Source: Methylomarinum sp. (GTDB lineage Bacteria; Pseudomonadota; Gammaproteobacteria; Methylococcales; Methylomonadaceae). Taken from it: a stretch of 5,115 nt of DNA. Positions within the stretch are counted from its first letter, which is position 1; each line of letters starts with the position of its first letter. Under the pieces are notes generated by a model, which made no database searches, had not been told where the DNA came from, and worked only from the letters and a program-made list of their open reading frames with translations. Where the stretch lies: contig WTAG01000378.1 of assembly GCA_013139755.1 (NCBI GenBank), positions 1-5,115 on the forward strand, in the 5' to 3' direction. Below are positions 1-5,115 of this stretch, piece by piece. The translations under genes and the position numbers were made by a program.

Positions 1-84
1 TGGTCTTTTATATTTAGTCATTTAATTTTCTTCAATTAATAGCGTCAGGTTGCAATGATTTTAGTCTCACTGCAAAGAAATGGA

Positions 85-160
85 CTTAATTGTGTGTGTT
101 TTTTAGGATCTAACTGAATAAGACAAAAACTATGGATGAATAAAAAGCCACACACTTAAG
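85..160. repeat. Imperfect inverted repeat, about 18 paired bases
   Basis: The left arm (85-105) reads CTTAA, TT, GTGTGTG, T, TTTTTA. The right arm (141-160) reads TAAAAA, GC, CACACAC, TTAAG. CTTAA pairs with TTAAG (5), GTGTGTG with CACACAC (7) and TTTTTA with TAAAAA (6), interrupted by a 2-base bulge and a small internal loop. The loop is about 35 bases. Three collinear blocks in the same order are unlikely to be chance, even in AT-rich DNA. No T-run follows either arm, so an intrinsic terminator is not favoured. It could be a small mobile-element remnant or a structured RNA. Confidence 0.5.
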
Positions 161-200
161 AGTATAATACTGCTTGAATTGAAATCATATTACAATTCAA
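161..200. repeat. Two small palindromes, possible operator
   Basis: AGTAT-A-ATACT (161-171) is a perfect palindrome around a central A. It is followed by TTGAATTG (174-181) and CAATTCAA (193-200), a perfect 8-base inverted repeat with an 11-base spacer. They directly follow the larger inverted repeat at 85-160. Dyads of this size can be regulator binding sites, but no adjacent intact gene supports this, and short A/T palindromes occur by chance in such sequence. Confidence 0.25.
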
Positions 201-536
201 ATTAAATTCATAAATCGTACATACTAATGATGTTTTTCTGGTGTACTCAATCGTTCTTGATATGTCCTATTATTTAAAATAACTGTTTAACTATCGTGAC
301 CGGCCTGAGTAATTTCATTTTTGAACTGATTCTCAATGACTATTTAATCATTTTACCAGCCCATTTCTGAATCCCCGCAAGCCACTTTCAAACACAATTA
401 GACAATCAAACCCAACTATCATATCTCCTTACATCAGAGAGATACAAGCACTTAGCAAAGAAATTTTGTCACTATTTTTTTTGCTTTACAAACACTTATT
501 TTTAGACTAAAAATGCACTTTTTTGAGTTAAAAACA

Positions 537-772
537 ATGAGCAAAACTTCATCCAAATCCACACCAAAAGCTAATTTCAAGAAGCCGGAAACCGAAGAAT
601 CTAATACTTCTGATGATTATAGTGACGACCCAGATTTGAACGATTACATGCCTTATTCAATAGAATAAGAAAGAAGTTCAAAAAGAAGATCTACACGAAA
701 AAAACTTGACCCAAACTTCAAGGAAAAACGACCGAAAAAAGAACAGATGACTTCGACTTTGATGACTTTTAA
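537..772 (+). pseudogene. Decayed small charged-protein gene (in-frame stop plus frameshift)
   Basis: From ATG 537 an open frame runs 43 codons (MSKTSSKSTPKANFKK... to ...NDYMPYSIE) and stops at TAA 666-668. The same frame then continues as a strongly basic stretch (ERSSKRRSTRKKLDPNFKEK) up to a run of six A at 735-740. After it, the acidic tail TDDFDFDDF and a TAA (770-772) lie in the -1 frame. Restoring one A in the run and reading through the first TAA gives a coherent protein of about 78 residues: Ser/Lys-rich start, acidic middle, Arg/Lys-rich segment, Asp/Phe tail. An in-frame ATG at 513 is an alternative start. Neither start has a good Shine-Dalgarno (only GAG nine bases before 537). 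I do not recognise the family. A functional 43-residue peptide, or sequencing errors in an intact gene, are alternatives. Confidence 0.45.
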
Positions 773-860
773 AATTGCATTGTAGAAACGCATCCAAACG
801 GGTGAAAGCTATTTAAGCATTATCAATCACCTAAAATTATAATGGCCAAAAATATTGTTT

Positions 861-889
861 TTTTGAAAAATAGCATAATTTTTTCAAAA
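861..889. repeat. A/T hairpin, 10-bp perfect stem
   Basis: TTTTGAAAAA (861-870) pairs perfectly with TTTTTCAAAA (880-889) around a 9-base loop. It lies about 90 bases after the decayed gene and 130 before the next start codon. The stem has a single G-C pair and is therefore weak. It could act as a poor bidirectional terminator or be a chance product of A/T runs. Confidence 0.3.
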
Positions 890-1007
890 TTCTGATATTG
901 TTACTAAACAAGACCAGAGATAGAAAAGTTGTCTAATATTTATTGAGTAACGTGCAACAATTTCTGACCACCTCGTGTTCTTGTTTAAAGACATTGCAAC
1001 TGACAAT

Positions 1008-1012
1008 AGGAG
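1008..1012 (+). promoter_or_regulatory. Shine-Dalgarno AGGAG that fixes the start at 1020
   Basis: AGGAG lies seven bases before ATG 1020. The same frame is open further upstream to a GTG at 975, but no ribosome site precedes that codon, and the extra 15 residues do not resemble the helical, charged remainder. The downstream ATG is therefore the likely start. Confidence 0.75.
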
Positions 1013-1019
1013 TTACCCA

Positions 1020-1286
1020 ATGAATGTTCAAAAAGAATTTGATGAATTAACTGATGTACTGAAACAACAGCGCGATGAAATTGAAGTACAGATTCACCTA
1101 GCCAGCATGGATGCCAAAGAAGAATGGCAAAAGGCAGAAAAAAAATGGGGGCAATTTATTGATGCCTTAGGTGTGATTACAGATGATACCAAAGAAACCA
1201 GTGCTGAATTAATTAAGACCACAAAAGTTATCGGCGATGAACTTAAAGAAGCATACAAACGTATTTCAGAGCGTCTAAGTCAATAG
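1020..1286 (+). CDS. Small conserved-type coiled-coil protein of unknown function
   Basis: This encodes an 88-residue soluble protein with no signal peptide, membrane segment or cysteine. It is dense in Glu, Lys, Asp and Gln and reads as two long amphipathic helices: about residues 3-50 (including QIHLASMDAKEEWQKAEKKW) and about 56-87, separated by a short G-V-I-T-D-D turn. It resembles small uncharacterised gammaproteobacterial proteins sharing the 'HLAS-DAK-EW-KAEKKW' pattern; this is recalled and was not searched. Cytoplasmic, self-associating or partner-binding behaviour is an inference from the helices. The start is set by AGGAG at 1008-1012, which rejects the longer GTG 975 form. The next gene on the same strand starts 166 bases downstream and also begins with a coiled coil, so a shared role is possible, but the hairpins in the gap weaken the case for one transcript. 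Confidence 0.85.
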   Translation: MNVQKEFDELTDVLKQQRDEIEVQIHLASMDAKEEWQKAEKKWGQFIDALGVITDDTKETSAELIKTTKVIGDELKEAYKRISERLSQ

Positions 1287-1299
1287 TTTTGTTTATTGT

Positions 1300-1329
1300 T
1301 TAGGCATAACTAAAAATCAGTCATGCTAA
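1300..1329 (+). repeat. Imperfect hairpin after the 88-residue gene
   Basis: The left arm (1300-1311, TTAGGCATAACT) pairs with the right arm (1319-1329, AGTCATGCTAA) over ten pairs, with one bulged G and one A/C mismatch, around a 7-base loop. It begins 13 bases after the stop codon at 1286, where a terminator would be expected. No clean T-run follows, so termination, if any, would be weak; mRNA 3'-end protection is an alternative. Confidence 0.3.
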
Positions 1330-1335
1330 GCAACC

Positions 1336-1364
1336 TTGATCTATTATTGCTATTTTAATATCAA
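1336..1364 (+). promoter_or_regulatory. Weak promoter-like sequence before the second gene
   Basis: TTGATC (1336-1341) and TATCAA (1359-1364) are separated by 17 bases, and each matches four of six sigma-70 consensus positions. They sit about 90 bases before ATG 1453 and after the hairpin that may end the previous transcript. The match is modest for AT-rich DNA and is offered only as a candidate. Confidence 0.2.
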
Positions 1365-1383
1365 TATTTAGCGCGAATAAAGA

Positions 1384-1422
1384 TCACCCATTAAACACGC
1401 CTCAAATGTGCCCAATGGGTGA
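1384..1422 (+). repeat. 9-bp perfect inverted repeat in the leader of the 195-residue gene
   Basis: TCACCCATT (1384-1392) and AATGGGTGA (1414-1422) are perfect complements. A short inner stem (CAC 1396-1398 with GTG 1408-1410) could extend the fold. The structure ends 30 bases before ATG 1453 and is more GC-rich than its surroundings. It is followed by a pyrimidine stretch (CCCCTTTCCTCCTC) and not by a T-run, so a leader hairpin or binding site is as likely as a terminator. Confidence 0.45.
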
Positions 1423-1452
1423 ATCCCCTTTCCTCCTCAACAAGGTTTCTAA

Positions 1453-2040
1453 ATGAATTCAAACATTGATGAATTACTTGCAAAAATCAAATCTCTGGAA
1501 CAAGATCTGATTGAAGAGATTCAGAGCCAACAACAGGTTTTCGCCTACGAAATAAAACAAAAACGCATTTACTTTGAAAAACAGATAATTCAACAGCACA
1601 AACACTATGTGCAGCAGTTATTTGATTACCTGAAAAATTCCCCTACCAAACATATCCTTAGTGCGCCAATTGTATGGGTAGTATTGATTCCCACCCTATT
1701 TCTAGATATAAGCGTCACGCTATTTCAAGCCATTTGCTTTCCAATTTATGGCATTCCAAAGGTAAATCGTACTGAATACATTGTTTTTGACAGACAATAT
1801 CTAAATTACCTGAATATCATAGAAAAAATGAATTGCGCTTACTGTAGTTATTTTAACGGCGTTATTGCTTATATTCAGGAAATAGCCGCCCGTACAGAAC
1901 AATTCTGGTGTCCCATCAAACATGCTCGCCGTATTAGCTCCTTGCACAGCAGATATCAGAATTTTATGGATTACGGGGATGCAAAATCTTACAGGCAGCA
2001 CAAAGAACAAATCCGCAAGAACTTTAAAGATATAAAGTAA
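1453..2040 (+). CDS. Uncharacterised membrane protein with coiled coil and CxxC/WCPIKH motifs
   Basis: This encodes 195 residues. Residues 1-58 are charged, Gln-rich and predicted coiled coil. Residues 68-102 are hydrophobic with internal prolines (72, 80, 97) and look like one membrane span or a hairpin re-entering the membrane. The C-terminal part holds N-C128-A-Y-C131-S-Y-F-N-G, then A-A-R-T-E-Q-F-W-C153-P-I-K-H157-A-R-R, and ends in a basic tail. I recall this CxxCxYFNG...EQ(F/Y)WCPIKHAR block as conserved in hypothetical proteins of gammaproteobacteria and some other bacteria, with no assigned role. Cys128, Cys131, Cys153 and His157 could bind a metal or do redox chemistry; this is inference. 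AAGG (1442-1445), seven bases before ATG 1453, supports the start. The gene converges with the thioredoxin-CcdA gene, 25 bases between stops. No signal peptide is seen, so the N-terminus is probably cytoplasmic. Confidence 0.85.
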   Translation: MNSNIDELLAKIKSLEQDLIEEIQSQQQVFAYEIKQKRIYFEKQIIQQHKHYVQQLFDYLKNSPTKHILSAPIVWVVLIPTLFLDISVTLFQAICFPIYGIPKVNRTEYIVFDRQYLNYLNIIEKMNCAYCSYFNGVIAYIQEIAARTEQFWCPIKHARRISSLHSRYQNFMDYGDAKSYRQHKEQIRKNFKDIK

Positions 2041-2065
2041 AAGTCTAACACCAAAAATTAGCTAC

Positions 2066-3319
2066 TCAGTCTTTCAAGTTCTGTAGCAATGCAAGCAACA
2101 CAGTTAGCAAAATTGAGCCACCAATGACTGCAACTGATATCAGCATATTATTCAGCCATTCCGGTTTTAGTAGTAATATTGCCCCTAACCCTAGCATCAT
2201 GCTACCGGATAAGAATTTTAATAATCGTCCTGCCTTTTCAGATATTTTTTTGCTGCCCAGTGTCAATGTAAACATCACAACAATCAGTAGTAAAGGAATA
2301 ATGTAAATAACGTTGTAGAAAGCCAGATACAGATAATATTGTATGCTGCTCAGCTCATTTAAGGTCAAAACACGGGTATAGACCATCGGCAGGCCTGCGG
2401 TGCATAGTAGCTCATAACTGTTGGCGGCAATCGCCAGAACAATAGTGGCAATTATCATGGTTAACCAATTTCCTGATTGAGTAAGCTTGCGTATTTTGGT
2501 GAACAATCTGGATCTTGCCGAATCCGATAGAGAAAGTGAAATACCCTGTTTAAAAAAGAAATAATCCTTGATATTGATAAGCCCGAAGCCAATAGCAATA
2601 AGACCGGCGATAGACGTAATGAAAATAAGTTGTTCTGTGATTAAAAACAGATTGAGCCAGGCACTCATAAACAGAAAATACATTAAACCGGAACACAGTA
2701 CGAAAGTACTGCCAATCACCAGCATTCTTACTCGACTGCGGAGATGAACCATTAAGCTAAGTAGAAAAAAAAGGATAAAAAACGCACAAGGATTAAAGGC
2801 ATCCAGAGTGGCTATCAGTAAAGTAAACACAGGCAGCGAAAAGTCCTGAAAATGAATTTTACCTAGCCAGGGAATATTGAAATGTTCCTGTACTTGTGAA
2901 GTATCTTTCTGCTGATGACAGGCGAGTAGCTTCTCCTCCAGTTCCAACCCTGTTGTTTCAGCCCGGTCATATCCAACTATCATTTGTCCGCAAAAAATAA
3001 AAGCAGGGACTGAGTTAGCCGGTTGTTGTAATTGATCAGCCATTAGTAAATAGCGTTTCTGGTTAACCCTACTACCAACCAAATCATAACTGTGCAGGCT
3101 TAGCCAAGGATATTTTTTCGGCAGATTATTTACAAATATTTTTGCTTCTTTGCAGTGTGGGCAGTATCGTGACCAGAAATAATACAGAGTAACTTCATCA
3201 GTACTTTCTATGCTGGCTTCTGCTTTTACATCAGTTGATTGCAATATTGATGTAGCTAGCAGAAATAGGCAGACAATATGTGTAATTGATTTGATTGGCT
3301 GATAGAACATATTCCACAT
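2066..3319 (-). CDS. Thioredoxin-like domain fused to CcdA/DsbD-type membrane domain
   Basis: Numbering is from ATG 3319 (417 residues). A signal peptide or anchor lies at about 11-25, with possible cleavage after VKA33. A thioredoxin-like domain (about 44-135) has F-W-S-R-Y-C53-P-H-C56-K and the cis-proline motif S-V-P105-A. A hydrophobic domain follows, with about seven segments (160-191, 199-225, 227-250, 285-303, 329-354, 365-384, 391-411). It carries the CcdA/DsbD cysteine pair: Cys178 in F-N-P-C-A and Cys306 in L-L-C-T-A-G-L-P. In this superfamily those two cysteines pass electrons from cytoplasmic thioredoxin across the membrane to a periplasmic partner, here apparently the protein's own N-terminal domain. 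The substrate is unknown; disulfide reduction or cytochrome c maturation is likely. A seventh C-terminal segment is additional to the six of typical CcdA. The start is uncertain: TTG 3340 (424 residues) or ATG 3310 (414, the neatest signal peptide) are alternatives, and none has a strong ribosome site. Confidence 0.85.
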   Translation of the reverse strand: MWNMFYQPIKSITHIVCLFLLATSILQSTDVKAEASIESTDEVTLYYFWSRYCPHCKEAKIFVNNLPKKYPWLSLHSYDLVGSRVNQKRYLLMADQLQQPANSVPAFIFCGQMIVGYDRAETTGLELEEKLLACHQQKDTSQVQEHFNIPWLGKIHFQDFSLPVFTLLIATLDAFNPCAFFILFFLLSLMVHLRSRVRMLVIGSTFVLCSGLMYFLFMSAWLNLFLITEQLIFITSIAGLIAIGFGLINIKDYFFFKQGISLSLSDSARSRLFTKIRKLTQSGNWLTMIIATIVLAIAANSYELLCTAGLPMVYTRVLTLNELSSIQYYLYLAFYNVIYIIPLLLIVVMFTLTLGSKKISEKAGRLLKFLSGSMMLGLGAILLLKPEWLNNMLISVAVIGGSILLTVLLALLQNLKD

Positions 3320-3567
3320 AACATGATTGATGATATTCAAGCAACAATGCCCATAATTTATATAAATCTGTTTATTGAAAATATAAGCTGGATGTTCAGA
3401 TCATACCTTTTTATCTTATCCTGCTTAGGAACTTTACCTATACTAAATTAAGATTTTTCGATGACCAGGTCTCTCCATTTTTAATTCTCTGGTGCACTTT
3501 ATCATCTCGCTGCTGAAGGGAGTGTTAAGCAGAACATTTTTATAGCTTCAACCATGAATTGAACAAA

Positions 3568-3618
3568 TGTTACAACCTTATCTTGAGTTGAGCCACCAAT
3601 TCAAGATAAGTAGTAACA
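3568..3618. repeat. Long hairpin: 14-bp stem with 6-bp outer stem
   Basis: Positions 3577-3590 (CTTATCTTGAGTTG) pair with 3597-3610 (CAATTCAAGATAAG) over 14 pairs, one of them G-T, around the loop AGCCAC (3591-3596). Outside a small asymmetric internal loop (3 and 2 bases), TGTTAC (3568-3573) pairs with GTAACA (3613-3618), giving 20 pairs. No T-run follows on either strand, so this is not a standard intrinsic terminator. A small palindromic mobile element, a structured RNA or a protein-binding site are possible. Confidence 0.6.
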
Positions 3619-3649
3619 AATTAGTCAATTTAAGAAGTTAGCACTATGG

Positions 3650-3700
3650 TGTGGTATTGAAAGTAGAAATCAATTAACGCTTAACTTAATTAATACCACA
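3650..3700. repeat. 9-bp perfect terminal inverted repeat
   Basis: TGTGGTATT (3650-3658) is the exact reverse complement of AATACCACA (3692-3700); one G-T and one A-T pair can extend the stem inward. The 33-base interior is A/T-rich and includes the small palindrome TTAACGCTTAA-like segment around 3674-3684. It starts 31 bases to the right of the long hairpin and ends 24 bases before the terminator stem. Its role is unknown. Confidence 0.5.
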
Positions 3701-3724
3701 GCCATTTTCCGATTAAAGAAAGAG

Positions 3725-3745
3725 CGCGTAGAGAAACCCTACGCG
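3725..3745 (-). terminator. Probable intrinsic terminator of the di-haem cytochrome gene
   Basis: CGCGTAG (3725-3731) and CTACGCG (3739-3745) form a perfect 7-bp GC-rich stem with a 7-base loop. Read on the minus strand, the stem is followed by CTCTTTCTTTAATC, a U-rich if imperfect tail. It begins 13 bases after the cytochrome stop codon (TGA, 3761-3759), the usual position for a terminator. Confidence 0.65.
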
Positions 3746-3758
3746 GTAACTAAATATT

Positions 3759-5115
3759 TCAAAGTGTTTTAAGATACTCGACCAGAGCGAGTCTTTGATT
3801 CTTGTTAATAGCCTGTAACCATTCAACTTCAAATTTACCTGCTGCATTTTTAATCGGTTTACCATCGGCATCAAGCTTAATAACCGGTGTTTTCCCCACG
3901 GCATATTCATGCCCAGCATTTCTATTACCCGGCAGTAAGGTATCAAATTCAAAAAGGCCAGGATACTCGGACAAACCCTTACTAACCAATCCGACTTTTA
4001 CCGGATCGAACTCTCGGCTTCCCAGTGTAAACCTATTTGAACGACATTCTTTGCCGGCTTTAACTTCATCTTCATTACAACTCGGTAGAAACAGCTCATA
4101 TAGATTGGGTACGGAGCCGTTATGCATATACGGTGCTGTTGCCCAAATACCGTTTAACGGACGACCTTTATAAGCTTTCAGGTCTTTTTGTGCTTGTTCA
4201 TCAGTTTCAAAATCGACGTGACGTGTGGTTTTTTCAATCGGATTATTCAACATTGCCACCAGAAAGTCATAAGCTTGATCAAGCCAACGGCTAATCAATA
4301 GCTTATCGTGATCAGGTTCTAAAATGACGCCGCCGGTTGCTTTTGTAAGCGCAAATATTGCGAGGGTTTTATCAGCAAATTTATCCTTAGAATCAGGAAT
4401 GTCTTCTCCTTCAAAATATCCACTGTTACCGCTTGAGGTAAGCGCATTAACAGCCATAGTAGGGTCTGTCTGTATTTGTCCCAAACTGGCAAATTGTGCA
4501 ATGACTCGCCGCTCCGAACTGCTCCGATCAAATTCAGCCGGACTGCTATGACATGAGTCACATTGATAATCCATATAGACCTTTTTGCCTTGTTCCGCGA
4601 GTTGTTGATCAATTGCCGGCAGTATATCCTCAGGCCAGACAGGAGATTCTAGTGAAACCAGATGATCCTCAAGTCTGACTAAATTCCGTTGCACGACAGA
4701 AGAACGATAGCCTATATCTCCCTTCTGTTTTTTAAGGTCAAATGTCCCAAATACACCAAGCACTTCACCGGTGTTACGCCCTAATGGCCCTAAAAATCCT
4801 ATTAAACCACCTGGATTATTATTACCGACACCGTTCCATTGCACAAAGTCATGCTGCGGTGTATCCCATAAAAATGGATAGCTTACTGGTGCGTTAGCTG
4901 GGTTAGAATTAGCCTGACCTGGGGTTAAATGTTCCAATACGCGATTAAATATCCGGCCAAATGCATCGAGCCGACCGTAACCGTAGTGTACAAGTTGATC
5001 ACCCTGCACTGGCGCATTGGTTGTATTATATTCCTCTCGATCTCGATAAATAGTGTTAAGCATATTTCGAAATGCCTCTTTGTTTTCAGCGACATCTTTA
5101 TCGATCATGATTTTA
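3759..5115 (-). CDS. Di-haem cytochrome c (RoxA / cytochrome c peroxidase-like), C-terminal part
   Basis: The frame is open to the right edge, with two codons (Lys, Ile) before the first visible Met at 5108, so the gene is cut at its 5' end. Numbered from that Met, 449 residues are visible. C183-D-S-C186-H187 is a class-I c-type haem attachment site. P-L-N-G-I-W-A-T-A-P-Y-M-H329-N-G-S-V-P (about 317-334) is the conserved loop of di-haem cytochrome c peroxidases, MauG and the rubber oxygenase RoxA. N-A-G-H400-E follows near the C-terminus. Family members are periplasmic, carry two covalent haems and usually have 600-700 residues in the RoxA-like branch, so a signal peptide and the first CxxCH are expected beyond the window. 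Substrate cannot be told: peroxide reduction, or oxidation of a protein or organic substrate, are options. A terminator lies 13 bases past the stop. M5108 may be mistaken for a start, but it has no ribosome site in the visible bases. Confidence 0.85.
   Translation of the reverse strand, partial: KIMIDKDVAENKEAFRNMLNTIYRDREEYNTTNAPVQGDQLVHYGYGRLDAFGRIFNRVLEHLTPGQANSNPANAPVSYPFLWDTPQHDFVQWNGVGNNNPGGLIGFLGPLGRNTGEVLGVFGTFDLKKQKGDIGYRSSVVQRNLVRLEDHLVSLESPVWPEDILPAIDQQLAEQGKKVYMDYQCDSCHSSPAEFDRSSSERRVIAQFASLGQIQTDPTMAVNALTSSGNSGYFEGEDIPDSKDKFADKTLAIFALTKATGGVILEPDHDKLLISRWLDQAYDFLVAMLNNPIEKTTRHVDFETDEQAQKDLKAYKGRPLNGIWATAPYMHNGSVPNLYELFLPSCNEDEVKAGKECRSNRFTLGSREFDPVKVGLVSKGLSEYPGLFEFDTLLPGNRNAGHEYAVGKTPVIKLDADGKPIKNAAGKFEVEWLQAINKNQRLALVEYLKTL

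Larger units (their letters stand above)
1..536. other. AT-rich region without a recognisable gene
   Basis: No open frame here has both a usable start and coding-like sequence. The stretch is rich in A and T, with short homopolymers and several inverted repeats clustered between 85 and 200, which are listed separately. A block around 301-420 is less AT-rich than its surroundings, but I could not read a protein or RNA in it on either strand. TATAAT at 163-168 matches a -10 box, but no -35 element lies at the right distance, so no promoter is called. It may be a long intergenic region or decayed sequence. Confidence 0.5.
3341..3758. other. Intergenic region with tandem hairpins
   Basis: The gap lies between the two minus-strand genes and contains no convincing gene. 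Its right half holds two strong inverted repeats and a probable terminator, each listed separately. A 34-codon stop-free stretch on the minus strand (3443-3547) has no good start and is not called. No confident promoter for the thioredoxin-CcdA gene could be picked out, although one must lie here if the terminator works. Confidence 0.5.

Noticed and set aside
163..168. TATAAT as a -10 promoter box
   Set aside because: No -35 element at 15-19 bases, no TG extension, and no intact gene at a sensible distance.
735..741. Programmed -1 frameshift at the AAAAAAG run
   Set aside because: The zero frame reads CCG AAA AAA GAA, so the heptamer is out of phase with the standard A AAA AAG signal, and an upstream TAA already interrupts the frame. 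Decay is simpler.
975..1019. GTG-initiated N-terminal extension of the 88-residue protein
   Set aside because: No ribosome site precedes GTG 975, while a good AGGAG lies seven bases before ATG 1020.
1801..2306. Antisense open frames over the 195-residue gene and over the 3' end of the thioredoxin-CcdA gene
   Set aside because: Each is opposite a better-supported gene, has no ribosome site of note and resembles no known protein.
3510..3532. CTGCT...AGCAG hairpin followed by AACATTTTT, a possible plus-strand terminator
   Set aside because: The stem is only five pairs with a 13-base loop, and no plus-strand gene precedes it.
3443..3547. 34-codon stop-free stretch on the minus strand reading ...NVLLNTPFSSEMIKCTRELK..., with coding-like composition
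   Set aside because: No good start or ribosome site, a stop just upstream, and no family recognised. It could be a gene or transposase remnant, but the length is within chance.
3713..4612. Several open frames on both strands overlapping the cytochrome gene
   Set aside because: They lie inside a well-supported conserved protein, have no recognisable domains and mirror its codon pattern; they are shadows.

Overview
This is a low-GC bacterial window, most like a gammaproteobacterium. That judgement rests on gene content (small conserved gammaproteobacterial-type coiled-coil and membrane proteins, a thioredoxin-CcdA fusion, a RoxA/cytochrome c peroxidase-like di-haem cytochrome) and on Shine-Dalgarno starts. 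It is not based on any rRNA or marker gene. No phage, CRISPR, tRNA, rRNA or transposase gene could be recognised, and no complete new defence or metabolic system is visible.

Left third (1-1019): very AT-rich and without an intact gene that can be defended. It holds a cluster of inverted repeats (85-200), the remains of a small highly charged protein gene (537-772) interrupted by an in-frame TAA and then a one-base frameshift, and an A/T hairpin (861-889).

Middle, plus strand (1020-2040): two small conserved-looking genes of unknown function. The first encodes an 88-residue soluble, charged helical protein. The second encodes a 195-residue protein with an N-terminal coiled coil, one hydrophobic membrane segment and a C-terminal Cys-rich motif block (CxxC...WCPIKH). 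The 166-base gap between them holds two hairpins and a weak promoter-like sequence, so they may not share one transcript.

Right, minus strand (2066-5115): a periplasmic thioredoxin domain (CPHC) fused to a CcdA/DsbD-type electron-carrying membrane domain, convergent with the gene to its left with only 25 bases between the stops. Upstream of it lies a gap of over 400 bases with two strong hairpins and a probable intrinsic terminator. Then comes the C-terminal part of a di-haem c-type cytochrome whose start and first haem site lie beyond the right edge. A CcdA-type reductant carrier beside a c-type cytochrome makes biochemical sense, since cytochrome c haem attachment needs reduced CxxCH thiols. 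The terminator between them argues for separate transcripts, so a functional link is only an inference.
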